Positions 44,878 to 54,218 are shown, counted from the stretch's first letter. The stretch: DNA of 64,000 bases from Sphaerospermopsis sp. SIO1G1 (GCA_010672785.1 JAAHFX010000002.1:1-64000); one strand, 5' to 3'. The notes: a model not told the origin generated them from the sequence alone. Numbers and translations are program-made.

Positions 44878-45072
44878 TAGGGGATGCTGAAAAAGTGATC
44901 TGTGGAGACGAGGGAACAGGGAACAGTTTTAAAGAGTTAGTAAGGAAAGAATTTTCACCGAAAGTGCAAGGTTTTTAAGTGCTAATCCTCAAATATCTTG
45001 CATTTCTCTAATTTAAAATCGCCTCAAACTCTCTTAATGTAGAGATTTTAGATTTATTCAGCAAACCCTAAT
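44878..45072. repeat. MITE-like element family 1, best-preserved copy
   Basis: 195 bases between TTAGGGGATGCTGAAAAAGT and TTTATTCAGCAAACCCTAAT. AATTAGGG outside/at both ends is inverted. Inside are GGGAACAGGGAACAG, AAAGAGTTAGTAAGG, GAAAGTGCAAGGTTTTTAAG and CTCAAATATCTTGCATTT, the last two forming an internal stem. A good reference copy for searching. Confidence 0.75.
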
Positions 45073-45121
45073 TATGAGTGAAACTCTTGTGGGGTGGGCA
45101 TCTTGCCCGCCAATACCTGAA

Positions 45122-47110
45122 TTATTCTGCTCTCCAAATCTTAATAGTATTATCAGCACTACCGCTAATTATTTTACGCCCATCTACACTAAAAGCTACA
45201 GAATGAACAGTTGCGGAATGGGCTAAAAGTGTATTTTTTAACTCTTTGGTATACAGATGCCAAACCTTAATTGTGTTGTCATTACTACCACTAATGAGAG
45301 TCTTACCATCTGGACTAAAAGCTAAACTCGTTACTGAGTCTGTATGGCCTGTGAAAGTATGAATTAACTCCCCAGTAGGCAAATACCAAAGTTTAATCGT
45401 GTGATCATGGCTACCTGTAGCAAAGATACGAGCATCAGGACTAACAGCTATAGTATTAATTACATCTGAGTGTTCACTAATACTAATAATCTCTTTATTT
45501 TCTTGAACATTCCATATCTTAATGTTTTTATCCCCATCACAACTAATTAGTTTTTCTCCATCCTGAGTAAAAGCTATGGCGTTGATATAATTCTTATGAT
45601 CAGAGATAGTGTAAATTAATTTTTCTTCTTTGACATCCCAAATTTTAATGGTTTTATCCATACTAGATGTGGCAAAACATTTACCATCGTTACTAAATGC
45701 TATGGATGTCACACAGCCAGAATGTTCAATAAAAGTTTTACTCTTTAAATCATGCCATAACTTGAATGTTTTATCATAACTACCAGAAGCAATAATGCTA
45801 CCATCATGGGAAAAAACTACTGAAGAAACAAAGTTAGAATGGCCAGTCAATGTCTTTGTATTTTCACCTGTTTCTAGATCCCAAACTTTAATAGTTTTGT
45901 CTGCACTACCACTAATGAATGTTTTCCCTTGAGGATTGATGGCAATTGCAAATACATAATTAGAATGACCATATAGTGTATTGATACAATGCCAATTTTG
46001 AGGACGTTCTTGTTGCACAGATGCTAATATTTTTAGCTCATTATTGTATGCTGCTCTATACCTTTGTAAAATCACCCTTAGTTTTTCTAGCATTCCATCA
46101 GTCCAGACAGAAGGAAAATCTGCACTCAATTTGAATAACTGGGGTTCATAATTAGGATTGAGATTCAAGTAGTACCAATCTGCTAAAAACGCTGCTAGTA
46201 GTTTATGTAAAATAACTATGGTTTGTCGAATTGCTCGCAAACTCTTGGTTTCATCACTACCTTCTTCTTGTAGTTGTTCTCTAAATTCTTCCCAGTCCCA
46301 AGGTTCAAATGATAAAGATACTGGTTCTTGAAAACCCCAGAATTTTACGTTGAAATATACCTCGTGGTCAGTTATATCAGTGTAGATAATTGCTGTCGGA
46401 ACAGATGATAAAATAGTTTCTAGTTGTTTAACTTCAGCATCAAAAATAGAACGTTCAAAGTATTTACCATAGAATTCTACTGGGCAAAAATCATTCGTGA
46501 GGGGATAATATTTCTCTAGAAATAATTTTAGTTGGTTACGAATTTCTTTTTTGAGACTGTCTTGAAATGATACAGGAAAATCATTACTAATATCTGGTGG
46601 CGGTACTAACATTAGCAATCGAGGTTTTTTTTGCTCGTCCCTAAATATTCTTTGTACTTCGTCACGACTCAATATACCAGGCCATTTTTGCTGGTCAAAC
46701 ATTCCCTGGATCTCTTGCTGTTTAATTTCCAGTTCTTGAATCGTATTCTCTCGACTCAGGTTTAGATATAAAGAACTTAATTTATACCGATCTGCTATTT
46801 CTTCTTTCCTTAATTCCATCAATTTTTCTTGCTGTTCAAATGCTAAGGAGTTTTCTAAAGAATCATTTTCTCCTGTCTGTGAATAAGCTTCTTGTAGTTG
46901 TAAAAATTCCAGTTTTCTGGCTTCTCTACGTTGATAGTAGTCTATTTCCGCTTGAATGAGTCGCTGATCTTCTCTTACTTTTTGCAGAGCATAAGGCAGC
47001 TTAACTTCATTTTCTTTGATGAGAGTTTGGTTAATAAACGTTGAGATGATTCTGTTTGTAGTGTTAGTAACAAAATCTACCGCAGCACCAAAAATATCAT
47101 GTGATGACAT
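45122..47110 (-). CDS. WD40 beta-propeller protein with novel N-terminal region
   Basis: 662 residues. Residues ~370-662 hold seven WD40 repeats ending VWDL, LWHD, IWDV, IWNV, LWYL, VWHL and IWRA, i.e. one complete propeller. Residues ~1-130 are a charged coiled coil (QAEIDYYQRREARKLEFLQL onward); ~160-340 is a conserved-looking globular part (KKPRLLMLVPPPDISNDFP; FGKYF-like and IIYTDITDHEVYFNVKFWGF) that I cannot assign. No caspase, NACHT or kinase motif is visible, so it is not one of the standard WD40-effector fusions. No signal peptide. Function unknown; a protein-interaction scaffold is likely. Confidence 0.8.
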   Translation of the reverse strand: MSSHDIFGAAVDFVTNTTNRIISTFINQTLIKENEVKLPYALQKVREDQRLIQAEIDYYQRREARKLEFLQLQEAYSQTGENDSLENSLAFEQQEKLMELRKEEIADRYKLSSLYLNLSRENTIQELEIKQQEIQGMFDQQKWPGILSRDEVQRIFRDEQKKPRLLMLVPPPDISNDFPVSFQDSLKKEIRNQLKLFLEKYYPLTNDFCPVEFYGKYFERSIFDAEVKQLETILSSVPTAIIYTDITDHEVYFNVKFWGFQEPVSLSFEPWDWEEFREQLQEEGSDETKSLRAIRQTIVILHKLLAAFLADWYYLNLNPNYEPQLFKLSADFPSVWTDGMLEKLRVILQRYRAAYNNELKILASVQQERPQNWHCINTLYGHSNYVFAIAINPQGKTFISGSADKTIKVWDLETGENTKTLTGHSNFVSSVVFSHDGSIIASGSYDKTFKLWHDLKSKTFIEHSGCVTSIAFSNDGKCFATSSMDKTIKIWDVKEEKLIYTISDHKNYINAIAFTQDGEKLISCDGDKNIKIWNVQENKEIISISEHSDVINTIAVSPDARIFATGSHDHTIKLWYLPTGELIHTFTGHTDSVTSLAFSPDGKTLISGSNDNTIKVWHLYTKELKNTLLAHSATVHSVAFSVDGRKIISGSADNTIKIWRAE

Positions 47111-47546
47111 ATTTTATGAATCATAGGAAATTAACACTTAGTCAATTTTAACCATTAAATTCCTCCGAGTATCCTTATGAAGTTATTTTGAATAATGTAA
47201 ATTATACTTAAGGCTGAATGAATAAATTTATAAGGTATGATATGCAAGGGTTTCAGGTTCTTTTTTCCAAAACAAGTGCAAACATACATAAACTTATATT
47301 TAGGGCTTACTTCGCAATGAAATACTGCGTCATTACGAGCGACAGCGACGTAATCGCAAAAATTCTCGGATTGCTTCCTTACGTCGCACCCTATTTGAAA
47401 TAGATTTTGCGTAATATCATGTCCGTATAATCACTTGGGACATAGCTGGTGTGTGCAGAAATCAGAAAATTATTTTCCCCCTGCACCCTTCTGCCTTAAT
47501 AATCAGTATTTAACCAGATATAATATAAGTCACAACTCTGTACAGT
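47111..47546. other. Spacer with a REP-like repeat
   Basis: Between WD40 gene start and cysA end. At 47300-47400 are GCGTCATTACGAGCGACAG and CGGATTGCTTCCTTACGTCGCA, resembling the dispersed 'CGTCATTGCGAGCGA' palindromic repeats of many bacteria. A 61-codon frame through it (47218-47403) is not supported as a gene. C-rich repeats follow at 47470. Confidence 0.45.
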
Positions 47547-48563
47547 CTAGATCGAATAGTACAAAGGAAAAGATTTTGTATCTTTAGGTTTGACATGGAC
47601 TCGTTCTTGTGGTTTTAGTTGTAATTCATCAAATTTATCTCTGGTTAAATGGGCTGTAAAGATTTGTCCATCATCTAATTTTAATTCTACTTGAATTTCC
47701 CAACCCAGATGAATTACTCGATTTACAGTCGCTGGTGCTGTTGTTCCATGAGCTTCTCTTTCTACAATTACGTCTCGAGGACGAATGAAGACTTCCGGGT
47801 TATTTGAGTCCAAACCACTACTTTGGAAAAGTTTTGCAGAACTAGGTAAAACATTCACAGGGCCAATGAAACTCATCACGAATGCTGAGGCGGGATGATC
47901 ATAAATTTCTGCTGGTGTTCCTACCTGTTCGACTTTACCCCTGTTCATCACCACAATTTCGTCGGAGACTTCCATTGCTTCTTCTTGATCATGGGTAACA
48001 AAGACTGTAGTCACATGAACTTCGTCATGAAGACGACGTAACCAAGCTCTCAAGTCTTTACGGACTTTTGCATCTAATGCACCAAATGGTTCATCTAGTA
48101 ATAGTACCTTTGGTTCTACAGCTAGCGCCCTAGCTAGAGCTACTCTCTGTCTTTGGCCTCCAGATAGCTGAGATGGATAACGATTTCCTAAACCACTTAA
48201 TTGGACTAATTCTAATAACTGTTCTACTTTATTTTTGATTTTTTTCTGAGGTGTTTTGCGAATTTCCAAACCAAATGCAATGTTTTGCTTAACTGTTAGA
48301 TGCTTAAATAAAGCATAATGTTGAAATACAAAGCCTATGCTTCTTTCTTGTACGCTTTTGTATGTTGCATCCTTACCAGTTAGTAAAATCTTACCACTAT
48401 CAGGCATTTCTAAACCTGCTATTAATCGCAATAAGGTAGATTTACCAGAACCAGATGGGCCTAACAAAGCTACTAAAGAACCACTATTAATTTCTAAACT
48501 AACTTGATCAACAGCATGGAAATTTCCAAAGTGTTTGGATACATTCTCTACTACTATGCCCAC
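47547..48563 (-). CDS. cysA: Sulfate/thiosulfate-type ABC transporter ATP-binding protein
   Basis: 338 residues. Walker [11 protein letters not shown]-loop [22 protein letters not shown], signature [15 protein letters not shown], Walker [14 protein letters not shown]-loop VTHDQEEA, then a C-terminal TOBE/CysA regulatory part ([48 protein letters not shown]). This matches CysA of the sulfate importer (with CysT, CysW and a binding protein), none of which is encoded nearby; so it is either an orphan shared ATPase or its partners are elsewhere. Start is GTG, with AGAGGTG upstream. Confidence 0.9.
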   Translation of the reverse strand: MGIVVENVSKHFGNFHAVDQVSLEINSGSLVALLGPSGSGKSTLLRLIAGLEMPDSGKILLTGKDATYKSVQERSIGFVFQHYALFKHLTVKQNIAFGLEIRKTPQKKIKNKVEQLLELVQLSGLGNRYPSQLSGGQRQRVALARALAVEPKVLLLDEPFGALDAKVRKDLRAWLRRLHDEVHVTTVFVTHDQEEAMEVSDEIVVMNRGKVEQVGTPAEIYDHPASAFVMSFIGPVNVLPSSAKLFQSSGLDSNNPEVFIRPRDVIVEREAHGTTAPATVNRVIHLGWEIQVELKLDDGQIFTAHLTRDKFDELQLKPQERVHVKPKDTKSFPLYYSI

Positions 48564-48636
48564 TGGTCTGACACCTCTGCAACTAATCTACGGTTTATGG
48601 GTAGGATTACTGTATTTTCAAAATACCATAAAATCA

Positions 48637-49182
48637 CTAACCACAACTGCCAAAATCTAAGAAGCAACTGCTACAGTCCATACTTCCACAGTCCATACTT
48701 CCACCGTCCATACTCCCACAGTCCATACTTCCACAGTCCATACTTCCACAGTCTGAAGTTACATCAACCATATCTGGAAAACAATCACAACTGAGTTCAC
48801 AGCAATTCGTTCCAACTTGATCAGAACATTCTTGAAAATATGATTTACGTGCTTTTTCCTGATGTTGATCTTGTTGTTGACTTAAACGTGTAGCAACGGG
48901 TAATTTTTGAGATTCTACTTGGGACTTGAGGATGAAATTTGCTTGTTTACAATGTTGAAACCTTACACGTGATTTAGCTAAAGCAGCTTTTACACCTTTT
49001 TTCGCCATAACTCGTTTAACATATTGAGAACAAGATTCTCCACCATACAAAACTCGATGAGCGCAAGCAAAGCCTTTGTGGGGAGAAATATATTTTTGAT
49101 ACCCAGTTATTGTCAAGATACCGATTTTTCTGACTACAGAATTCCACCAAGAAATTTCTGTCGCAATTAAGTTTTTAGTCAT
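48637..49182 (-). CDS. YidD-like protein with Cys-rich C-terminal repeats
   Basis: 181 residues. Residues ~12-80 are a YidD-type membrane-insertion-efficiency domain: ILTITGYQKYISPHKGFACAHRVLYGGESCSQYVKRVMAKKGVKAAL, close to the family pattern GYQ.YISP..G..C.F.PSCSQY. The middle is Gln/Lys-rich. The C-terminus is unusual: Cys-rich (CSDQVGTNCCELSCDCF), then five 5-residue units DCGSM (one reads DGGSM), then DCSSC...CG. A 15-bp DNA repeat encodes them. The Cys-rich tail suggests metal binding, but this is inference. Confidence 0.8.
   Translation of the reverse strand: MTKNLIATEISWWNSVVRKIGILTITGYQKYISPHKGFACAHRVLYGGESCSQYVKRVMAKKGVKAALAKSRVRFQHCKQANFILKSQVESQKLPVATRLSQQQDQHQEKARKSYFQECSDQVGTNCCELSCDCFPDMVDVTSDCGSMDCGSMDCGSMDGGSMDCGSMDCSSCFLDFGSCG
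48664..48753. repeat. 15-bp coding tandem repeat in the YidD-like gene
   Basis: Six tandem units (the last diverged) of GACTGTGGAAGTATG on the minus strand, in frame, each coding Asp-Cys-Gly-Ser-Met. One unit has GGT for TGT (Gly for Cys). Near-identical codons point to recent slippage expansion. Confidence 0.9.
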
Positions 49183-49301
49183 GAAAATAGTTAAATTAGA
49201 CAGTATCTTTAATTACAGTTTTACAGATATAAATTACGAAGTGGAATTTGGTCTGAGTGAATCAATCTGAAAACGTTGCAAAGATCCTTACCAACTCTCT
49301 A

Positions 49302-49392
49302 ATACTATTCCCAATTCCCAATTCCCTGTTCCCAATTCCCTGTTCCCAATTCCCTGTTCCCTGTTCCCAATTCCCTGTTCCCTATTCCCTAA
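49302..49392. repeat. Tandem repeats (CCCAATTCCCTGTT units)
   Basis: Alternating TTCCCAA and TTCCCTG heptamers, the reverse complement of the GGGAACA family near 58.4 kb. Lies in the 440-base gap between the YidD-like gene and chlP; the remainder of the gap shows no gene and must hold both divergent promoters. Confidence 0.85.
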
Positions 49393-49624
49393 CCTCCACA
49401 GATAAATTTTCCAACAAACCCAATAAACCCAATATTAGTATTTCTTTGAAAAACCATTGACTAATATCTACTGTTCAACAGGAATTGAGAGTTTTTACCA
49501 TTATAAATATCAAGGAATGTTAAGGATTATTGCAATTCAGTGAAAACATTAAGATATCCAGTCCAATCAATCCAAAGTCCATGATAGGATTCTTTGGGTA
49601 AATGCGAAGATAGGGAGAAGACCT

Positions 49625-50845
49625 TTGACACTACGGGTTGCGGTTGTTGGCTCTGGTCCAGCAGGTTCTTGCGCTGCTGAAACACTAGCAAAAGCTGGCA
49701 TTGAAACATATCTGTTTGAGCGTAAGCTAGATAACGCTAAACCCTGCGGGGGTGCTATTCCCCTGTGTATGGTTAGCGAGTTTGATCTACCTCCAGAAAT
49801 TATTGACCGTCAAGTACGGAATATGAAAATGATTTCTCCTTCTAACCGTGAGGTAGATATCAATCTGTTAAATGACAATGAATACATAGGAATGTGCCGC
49901 CGTGAAGTGTTGGATGGATTCCTTCGCAATCGAGCGGCTGAATTAGGTGCGACATTAATTAACGCCACTGTTCGTAAACTTAGTATTCCCACAAATAACT
50001 CTGAACCCTATACAATTCATTATTTTGATCATTCCACAGGTGGCGCTGAAGGAACTCCTAAAACTCTGAAAGTAGATGTAGTAATCGGAGCAGACGGAGC
50101 AAATTCTCGTATTGCTAAAGAGATGGGTGCAGGGGATTATAACTATGCGATCGCTTTCCAAGAAAGAATCCGCATCCCTGAAGATAAAATGGCCTACTAC
50201 CATGACTTAGCAGAAATGTATGTAGGTGATGATGTTTCTACTGACTTCTACGCTTGGGTATTCCCCAAATATGATCACGTAGCAGTTGGTACTGGTACAA
50301 TGCACGTTAACCAGAGAGACATTAAAAAATTACAAGCTGGTATTCGCGCCCGTGCAGCTAAGAAATTAGAAGGCGGCAAGATTATCAAAGTGGAAGCTCA
50401 TCCCATCCCTGAACATCCCCGCCCTCGACGTGTTGTCGGCCGTGTGGCTTTAGTGGGAGATGCAGCTGGTTATGTTACCAAGTCTTCCGGTGAAGGTATT
50501 TACTTTGCTGCTAAATCCGGACGGATGTGTGCAGAAACTATTGTGGAAATTTCTAACAATGGTACACGTATTCCTTCCGAACAAGAGTTGAAACTTTACC
50601 TCAAGCGTTGGGACAAGAAATACGGTTTAACTTACAAAGTTTTGGATATTCTGCAAACTGTCTTCTATCGTTCTGATGCTACCCGCGAAGCATTTGTAGA
50701 AATGTGCGATGATTTGGATGTGCAAAAGCTAACTTTTGATAGCTATTTGTACAAAACTGTAGTTCCTGCTAACCCCATCACACAGTTAAAAATTACTGCA
50801 AAAACCCTTGGTAGCTTGTTGCGTGGTAATGCTCTTGCTCCCTAA
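49625..50845 (+). CDS. chlP: Geranylgeranyl reductase (geranylgeranyl-diphosphate / chlorophyll side chain)
   Basis: 406 residues. FAD-binding Rossmann motif VAVVGSGPAGSCAAETLAKAGIETYLFERK at the N-terminus, then CGGAIPLCMVSEFDLP, CRREVLDGFLRNRAAELGA, VIGADGANSRIAKEMG and the second flavin motif VVGRVALVGDAAGYVTKSSGEGIYFAAKSG. Reduces geranylgeranyl to phytyl chains for chlorophyll a, phylloquinone and tocopherol. Start is TTG: the frame MTLRVAVV matches the usual ChlP N-terminus exactly, there is no ATG before residue 36 or so, and GGGAGAAG lies 5-8 bases upstream. Confidence 0.97.
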   Translation: MTLRVAVVGSGPAGSCAAETLAKAGIETYLFERKLDNAKPCGGAIPLCMVSEFDLPPEIIDRQVRNMKMISPSNREVDINLLNDNEYIGMCRREVLDGFLRNRAAELGATLINATVRKLSIPTNNSEPYTIHYFDHSTGGAEGTPKTLKVDVVIGADGANSRIAKEMGAGDYNYAIAFQERIRIPEDKMAYYHDLAEMYVGDDVSTDFYAWVFPKYDHVAVGTGTMHVNQRDIKKLQAGIRARAAKKLEGGKIIKVEAHPIPEHPRPRRVVGRVALVGDAAGYVTKSSGEGIYFAAKSGRMCAETIVEISNNGTRIPSEQELKLYLKRWDKKYGLTYKVLDILQTVFYRSDATREAFVEMCDDLDVQKLTFDSYLYKTVVPANPITQLKITAKTLGSLLRGNALAP

Positions 50846-50860
50846 TTTGCTTTGATAGTT

Positions 50861-51045
50861 GGGGGATGCTGAAAAAGTCTTGACATGAAGACAGGAAAGA
50901 ATGTTTTGAGATTTATTCAGCAAACCCTAATTATCAGTTATCAGTTATCAGTTATCAGTTATCAGTTATCAGTTATCAGTTGTCACTGTTTACTTTTCAC
51001 TGTTCACTGTTAACCAATCACCAGTCGCCAATCACCAATCACTTT
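50861..51045. repeat. Mini family-1 MITE (70 bp) followed by TCAGTTA array
   Basis: GGGGGATGCTGAAAAAGTCTTG ... GAGATTTATTCAGCAAACCCTAA spans only 70 bases (50861-50930): both terminal inverted repeats with most of the interior deleted. Directly after come six TCAGTTA units and TTCACTG / CACCAATC repeats to ~51045. In the convergent gap downstream of chlP. Confidence 0.75.
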
Positions 51046-51119
51046 TTTTGCCCAGGTTTGATTTTCTCTTCATCAATTAAGCCTTGTACAATTTACTGTC
51101 AGTCAAATAGTAGTTAAAA

Positions 51120-51635
51120 TTATGCTTTCACCTGTTGCCAGAAAAGCTTTATTTCTTGGGGCGATCGCAAATGATAAACCTGTTTTTTCGTTTTCACTTT
51201 TTCCACATACGCACGATATCTAGGAGTTAGTTTTGTGTGACAAAGCCAAATTATATTATAGGCATTTAGTGTACTTTTAACTAGCGGGCTATTTTCCGGC
51301 CAACCTTCCGGTGCTATCCAAGGACTTTTGATAAATCGCTTCGTCACCCACCAATAATGTTGCACCACAGGCAAATCAAGATACACAAGGGTATCAGCAA
51401 CTTCCAATCTTTCCCACACTGTATCCAATGATCCAAATCCATCAATTATCCATTTATCTTGTTGCAATAATTGGTCATGAGCAGCTTTATAATCTTGATC
51501 AGAAACTTTTTCTCCACCTGGTTTATATTGGATCTGATCTAAAGGGATTAGAGGTAATCCAGTGATTGTGGCTAAATTTTTACTGAGGGTAGATTTACCA
51601 CCACCAGTATTACCAAATACTGCAACTTTTTTCAT
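51120..51635 (-). CDS. P-loop kinase-like (adenylate-kinase / FlaR-type) protein
   Basis: 171 residues. Walker A GNTGGGKST right at the N-terminus (KKVAVFGNTGGGKSTLSKNLATITGLPLIPLDQIQY), IIDGFGSLDTVWERLEVADTLVYLDLP as the Walker-B-like strand, and a Trp-rich lid. This is the family often called 'DNA topology modulation protein FlaR' or adenylate kinase-like; actual substrate unknown. I chose the ATG at 51635, with AAGGA 8 bases upstream, over a GTG nine codons earlier. Confidence 0.8.
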   Translation of the reverse strand: MKKVAVFGNTGGGKSTLSKNLATITGLPLIPLDQIQYKPGGEKVSDQDYKAAHDQLLQQDKWIIDGFGSLDTVWERLEVADTLVYLDLPVVQHYWWVTKRFIKSPWIAPEGWPENSPLVKSTLNAYNIIWLCHTKLTPRYRAYVEKVKTKKQVYHLRSPQEIKLFWQQVKA

Positions 51636-51662
51636 TGTTTTATCCTTTTTCTTTCTTTGCAC

Positions 51663-51932
51663 CTTGAGGTAATTTAGAGAGGTTTTTGCTTTACTGATAA
51701 AAGGCTAGGATTTTATAATTCTAGATATTCGATTATTTACAGCACTTTCCGGTGTAATGAGGTGCGTTTTTGGCGGGCAAGATGCCCACGCCACAAGAGT
51801 TTCATGATTATGATTTGTACCTCGTAGCAACGAAATCTGCTGTAATTAGTAGAAAATTATTTTCATACCTTGATTTAGCAACCGCAAAAATCACTAATCA
51901 CCAATCACCAACCTCAACAGAAATAATAGAAA
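51663..51932. other. Spacer with dispersed repeat
   Basis: Contains GGCGGGCAAGATGCCCACGCC (51773 on), a palindromic element whose inverse (GGGTGGGCATCTTGCCCGCC) lies at 45.09 kb, followed by TTCGTTGCTA-type sequence shared with 44.8 kb. No gene supported. Confidence 0.45.
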
Positions 51933-52553
51933 CTAAACCTTTTTTGATATCATAAACAACGATTTATTTTTGTCTGGTTGCCATTTGTATTCAGTCTGAA
52001 AACCAGCATTGGTTAAACTTCCTTCTAATTCTTCCTTAGTAAAAACTTTAAGTATAGGTAACAAACCTAAGAATTTACCAATAGGAGCAATAAATTTAAA
52101 GAAACTGACTGAATCCCCAAGACAAGCGGTACTGGTAACAAAAATTCCCCCCGGTTTGAGCATTTTATAAATCCTAGCAATCACTTCTTCTTTGTTTTCT
52201 AATAGATGTAAAATACTCAGTCCTAATATCACATCATAGGTTTGTTCACCTACATCAAGATTATCAATACTTGATTGTTCAAAGGTAACATTTTTAATAT
52301 TTTCTGCTTCAGCTTTACCTTTAGCAATTTCAATCATATTTGCTGAAAAATCAATAGCACGAATATATTTAACATAAGGTGCATGAATAATGGCAGTTGT
52401 TCCCGTTCCACAGCCAATTTCCAATACCTCCATATCCGGTTGAAAATACTCCTGTGTCATCTGTAATTTTTTCTGGTAAGCTGCTTCATCCTCAACAGGT
52501 TTTTTTGAGTAATATTCTGCAATTTTGTCCCAAAATTTAGCTGTATCAGCCAT
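51933..52553 (-). CDS. Class I SAM-dependent methyltransferase
   Basis: About 206 residues. SAM-binding motif I is MEVLEIGCGTGTTAI, post-I RAIDFSANMIEIAKGKA, motif II TYDVILGLSILHLL, and KMLKPGGIFVTSTACLG. This is the small-molecule/ubiE-like Methyltransf_11/25 group; the substrate cannot be read from sequence. ATG at 52553 chosen because GGAGAATATC precedes it; a TTG four codons upstream is less likely. A 49-base gap separates it from the membrane-protein fragment upstream. Confidence 0.88.
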   Translation of the reverse strand: MADTAKFWDKIAEYYSKKPVEDEAAYQKKLQMTQEYFQPDMEVLEIGCGTGTTAIIHAPYVKYIRAIDFSANMIEIAKGKAEAENIKNVTFEQSSIDNLDVGEQTYDVILGLSILHLLENKEEVIARIYKMLKPGGIFVTSTACLGDSVSFFKFIAPIGKFLGLLPILKVFTKEELEGSLTNAGFQTEYKWQPDKNKSLFMISKKV

Positions 52554-52601
52554 GATATTCTCCAATTGTGAAATGTAATAATTAACAACTTCCTTAATAT
52601 A

Positions 52602-52790
52602 CTAGGAGTTACGCCATTTCCAGGCATACCAGACAATAAATGAAAGAGCAAGGACTTCTATGATCATAAAAAATATATCATCAAGGTCTTGAATATTCTT
52701 ACTGACAGTAAAGGCAATTGTGATCACACCAATACTAATATTTAGCCAACGATTAATTCTATACTTTAAGATTCGAGATAACAGTACCAT
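52602..52790 (-). pseudogene. C-terminal fragment of DUF6326-like membrane protein
   Basis: 62 codons with two hydrophobic helices: LSRILKYRINRWLNISIGVITIAF and a second ending EVLALSFIVWYAWKWRNS. This looks like the last part of small (~135-residue) DUF6326-type membrane proteins, with the N-terminal half missing. An ATG happens to lie at its first codon, so a short protein could still be made. It abuts a beheaded AraC gene on the other strand; both broken ends meet at about 52790-52800. Confidence 0.45.
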
Positions 52791-52807
52791 TAAAAAATGT
52801 TTTAGCA

Positions 52808-53185
52808 GTACATTTACTCAGACAACATGGAACAACAAAACCAAAGTTACCTAACTATGAGTATGGTTTATCTCATCGTCAACTACAGCAAGTTTTAGAT
52901 TATATTGATGCTAATTTAGGTAATGAAATTAAGTTAGCTGATTTAGCTAAAATAGTCGGAATTAGTCAGTTTTATTTTGGTCGCTTATTTAAACAATCAC
53001 TTGGTTTGTCACCCTATCAATATTTACTTCAGCAACGAGTAGAACGGGCAAAAAAACTATTGAAAACAACTGAACAACCCATTATAGATATAGCCTTTGA
53101 TTGTGGATTTAACAGTCATAGTCATTTAAGCACTCAATTTCGCCAACTAACAGGAATGACACCAAAAGCTGATCGAACTAACTAA
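52808..53185 (+). pseudogene. AraC family regulator, N-terminus deleted
   Basis: Plus-strand frame without any start codon in place, reading HLLRQHGTTKPKLPNYEYGL, then SHRQLQQVLDYIDANLGNEI and two helix-turn-helix units: LADLAKIVGISQFYFGRLFK and PIIDIAFDCGFNSHSHLSTQ, then FRQLTGMTPK before TAA. This is a complete AraC/XylS DNA-binding domain, but the ligand-binding N-terminal ~150-200 residues and the start are gone. Clearly a broken gene. Confidence 0.8.
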
Positions 53186-53283
53186 GAGTATTCCTAAAAA
53201 ATGCCCAATCCTCATACAGTCTTGTGAAATTTTTTCATCCAGACGAACTCCAGAATTCTGCCTCCTACCTCCTGACATTTTGA

Positions 53284-54066
53284 TTAGAAAATCGTCATCA
53301 CACACAAAAACAAAGCCTCACTCCACTCAACCACAGCACCATAGGTATCTCCTGTGTGTCCACCTAATTTATAGTTAAACCAAGCAGGTACTAAGAGAGC
53401 GATCGCACTACCGGCAATTACCATTACTATAGATAATAGTAAATCTTGAGGATTGATAATCCAAATTAAAATACTCAAACTTGATAACAAAAACCAACTT
53501 GGTAATAAATCTGTATAAGATTGAATTGCTTGTTTATGAAATGCTCCTTTACCTGTAGGTTTCAGATAAATATAATTATAAATAGCTACCTGTTGTCCCC
53601 AACGTCCCCATCCACAAGCAGCCATCAATAATAAACAACGATTAGTTGATATGTCTGAAAGTGTAGCCGTTTTAAGTAATAAAATTGCAATTGCTACCAT
53701 AGCTCCAAAAGCACCAGTAGCACTATCAGTCATCACCTGTAATCTTTTTTCAGGATCACCAACTGCTAAACCATCGGCGGTATCCATTGCACCATCTAAA
53801 TGTAATCCTCCCGTAATTCCTATCCAAGTTATTACCACTAAAACAGTGCGGGTTAATACTGGTATACCTACATAACTTGTAGCGATATCTAATAATCCCA
53901 GGATTGCACCAATAATTAAACCTATACTAGGAGCAAAAAAAGCAACTTTCTGGAAATCTAAACCACTAATAAATGGGAAAGGAATTGATGTATAAAAGAT
54001 AATAGCAGCAACGATTTGTAGAAACTGCTGTTGGCAAAACTGCCATAATTGATAAAAATTGATCAT
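53284..54066 (-). CDS. cobS: Adenosylcobinamide-GDP ribazoletransferase (cobalamin synthase)
   Basis: 260 residues, integral membrane with ~6-7 helices. The signature [39 protein letters not shown] (residues ~83-122) contains the DxxxD-type acidic site, and [26 protein letters not shown] is the typical C-terminal motif. Catalyses the last coupling of AdoCbi-GDP with alpha-ribazole in (pseudo)cobalamin synthesis. No cobalamin riboswitch was recognised upstream, where only ~150 bases precede the next gene. Confidence 0.95.
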   Translation of the reverse strand: MINFYQLWQFCQQQFLQIVAAIIFYTSIPFPFISGLDFQKVAFFAPSIGLIIGAILGLLDIATSYVGIPVLTRTVLVVITWIGITGGLHLDGAMDTADGLAVGDPEKRLQVMTDSATGAFGAMVAIAILLLKTATLSDISTNRCLLLMAACGWGRWGQQVAIYNYIYLKPTGKGAFHKQAIQSYTDLLPSWFLLSSLSILIWIINPQDLLLSIVMVIAGSAIALLVPAWFNYKLGGHTGDTYGAVVEWSEALFLCVMTIF

Positions 54067-54218
54067 AGTAAAAATTCAGATTAAATCTGATAAATTCCAT
54101 AGACGATCGCCATATAAACTTGATATTTTGGAAATGTAGGGTTTTGTTCAGTCAAAAAGCTAGGTCATGAATTGTTTAGCTGCGTTTTTACTCACCTTCC
54201 CTCAATTGTTATTTCTCT

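Noticed and set aside
44740..44880. Possible IS200/IS605 end because of the GGACGGAGCTTTGACTCCGCC hairpin
   Set aside because: No transposase or second end is present and the hairpin differs from known ends of that family; evidence is too thin.
47218..47403. 61-codon frame between the WD40 gene and cysA
   Set aside because: Runs through a REP-like repeat (GCGTCATTACGAGCGA) and has no supporting features.
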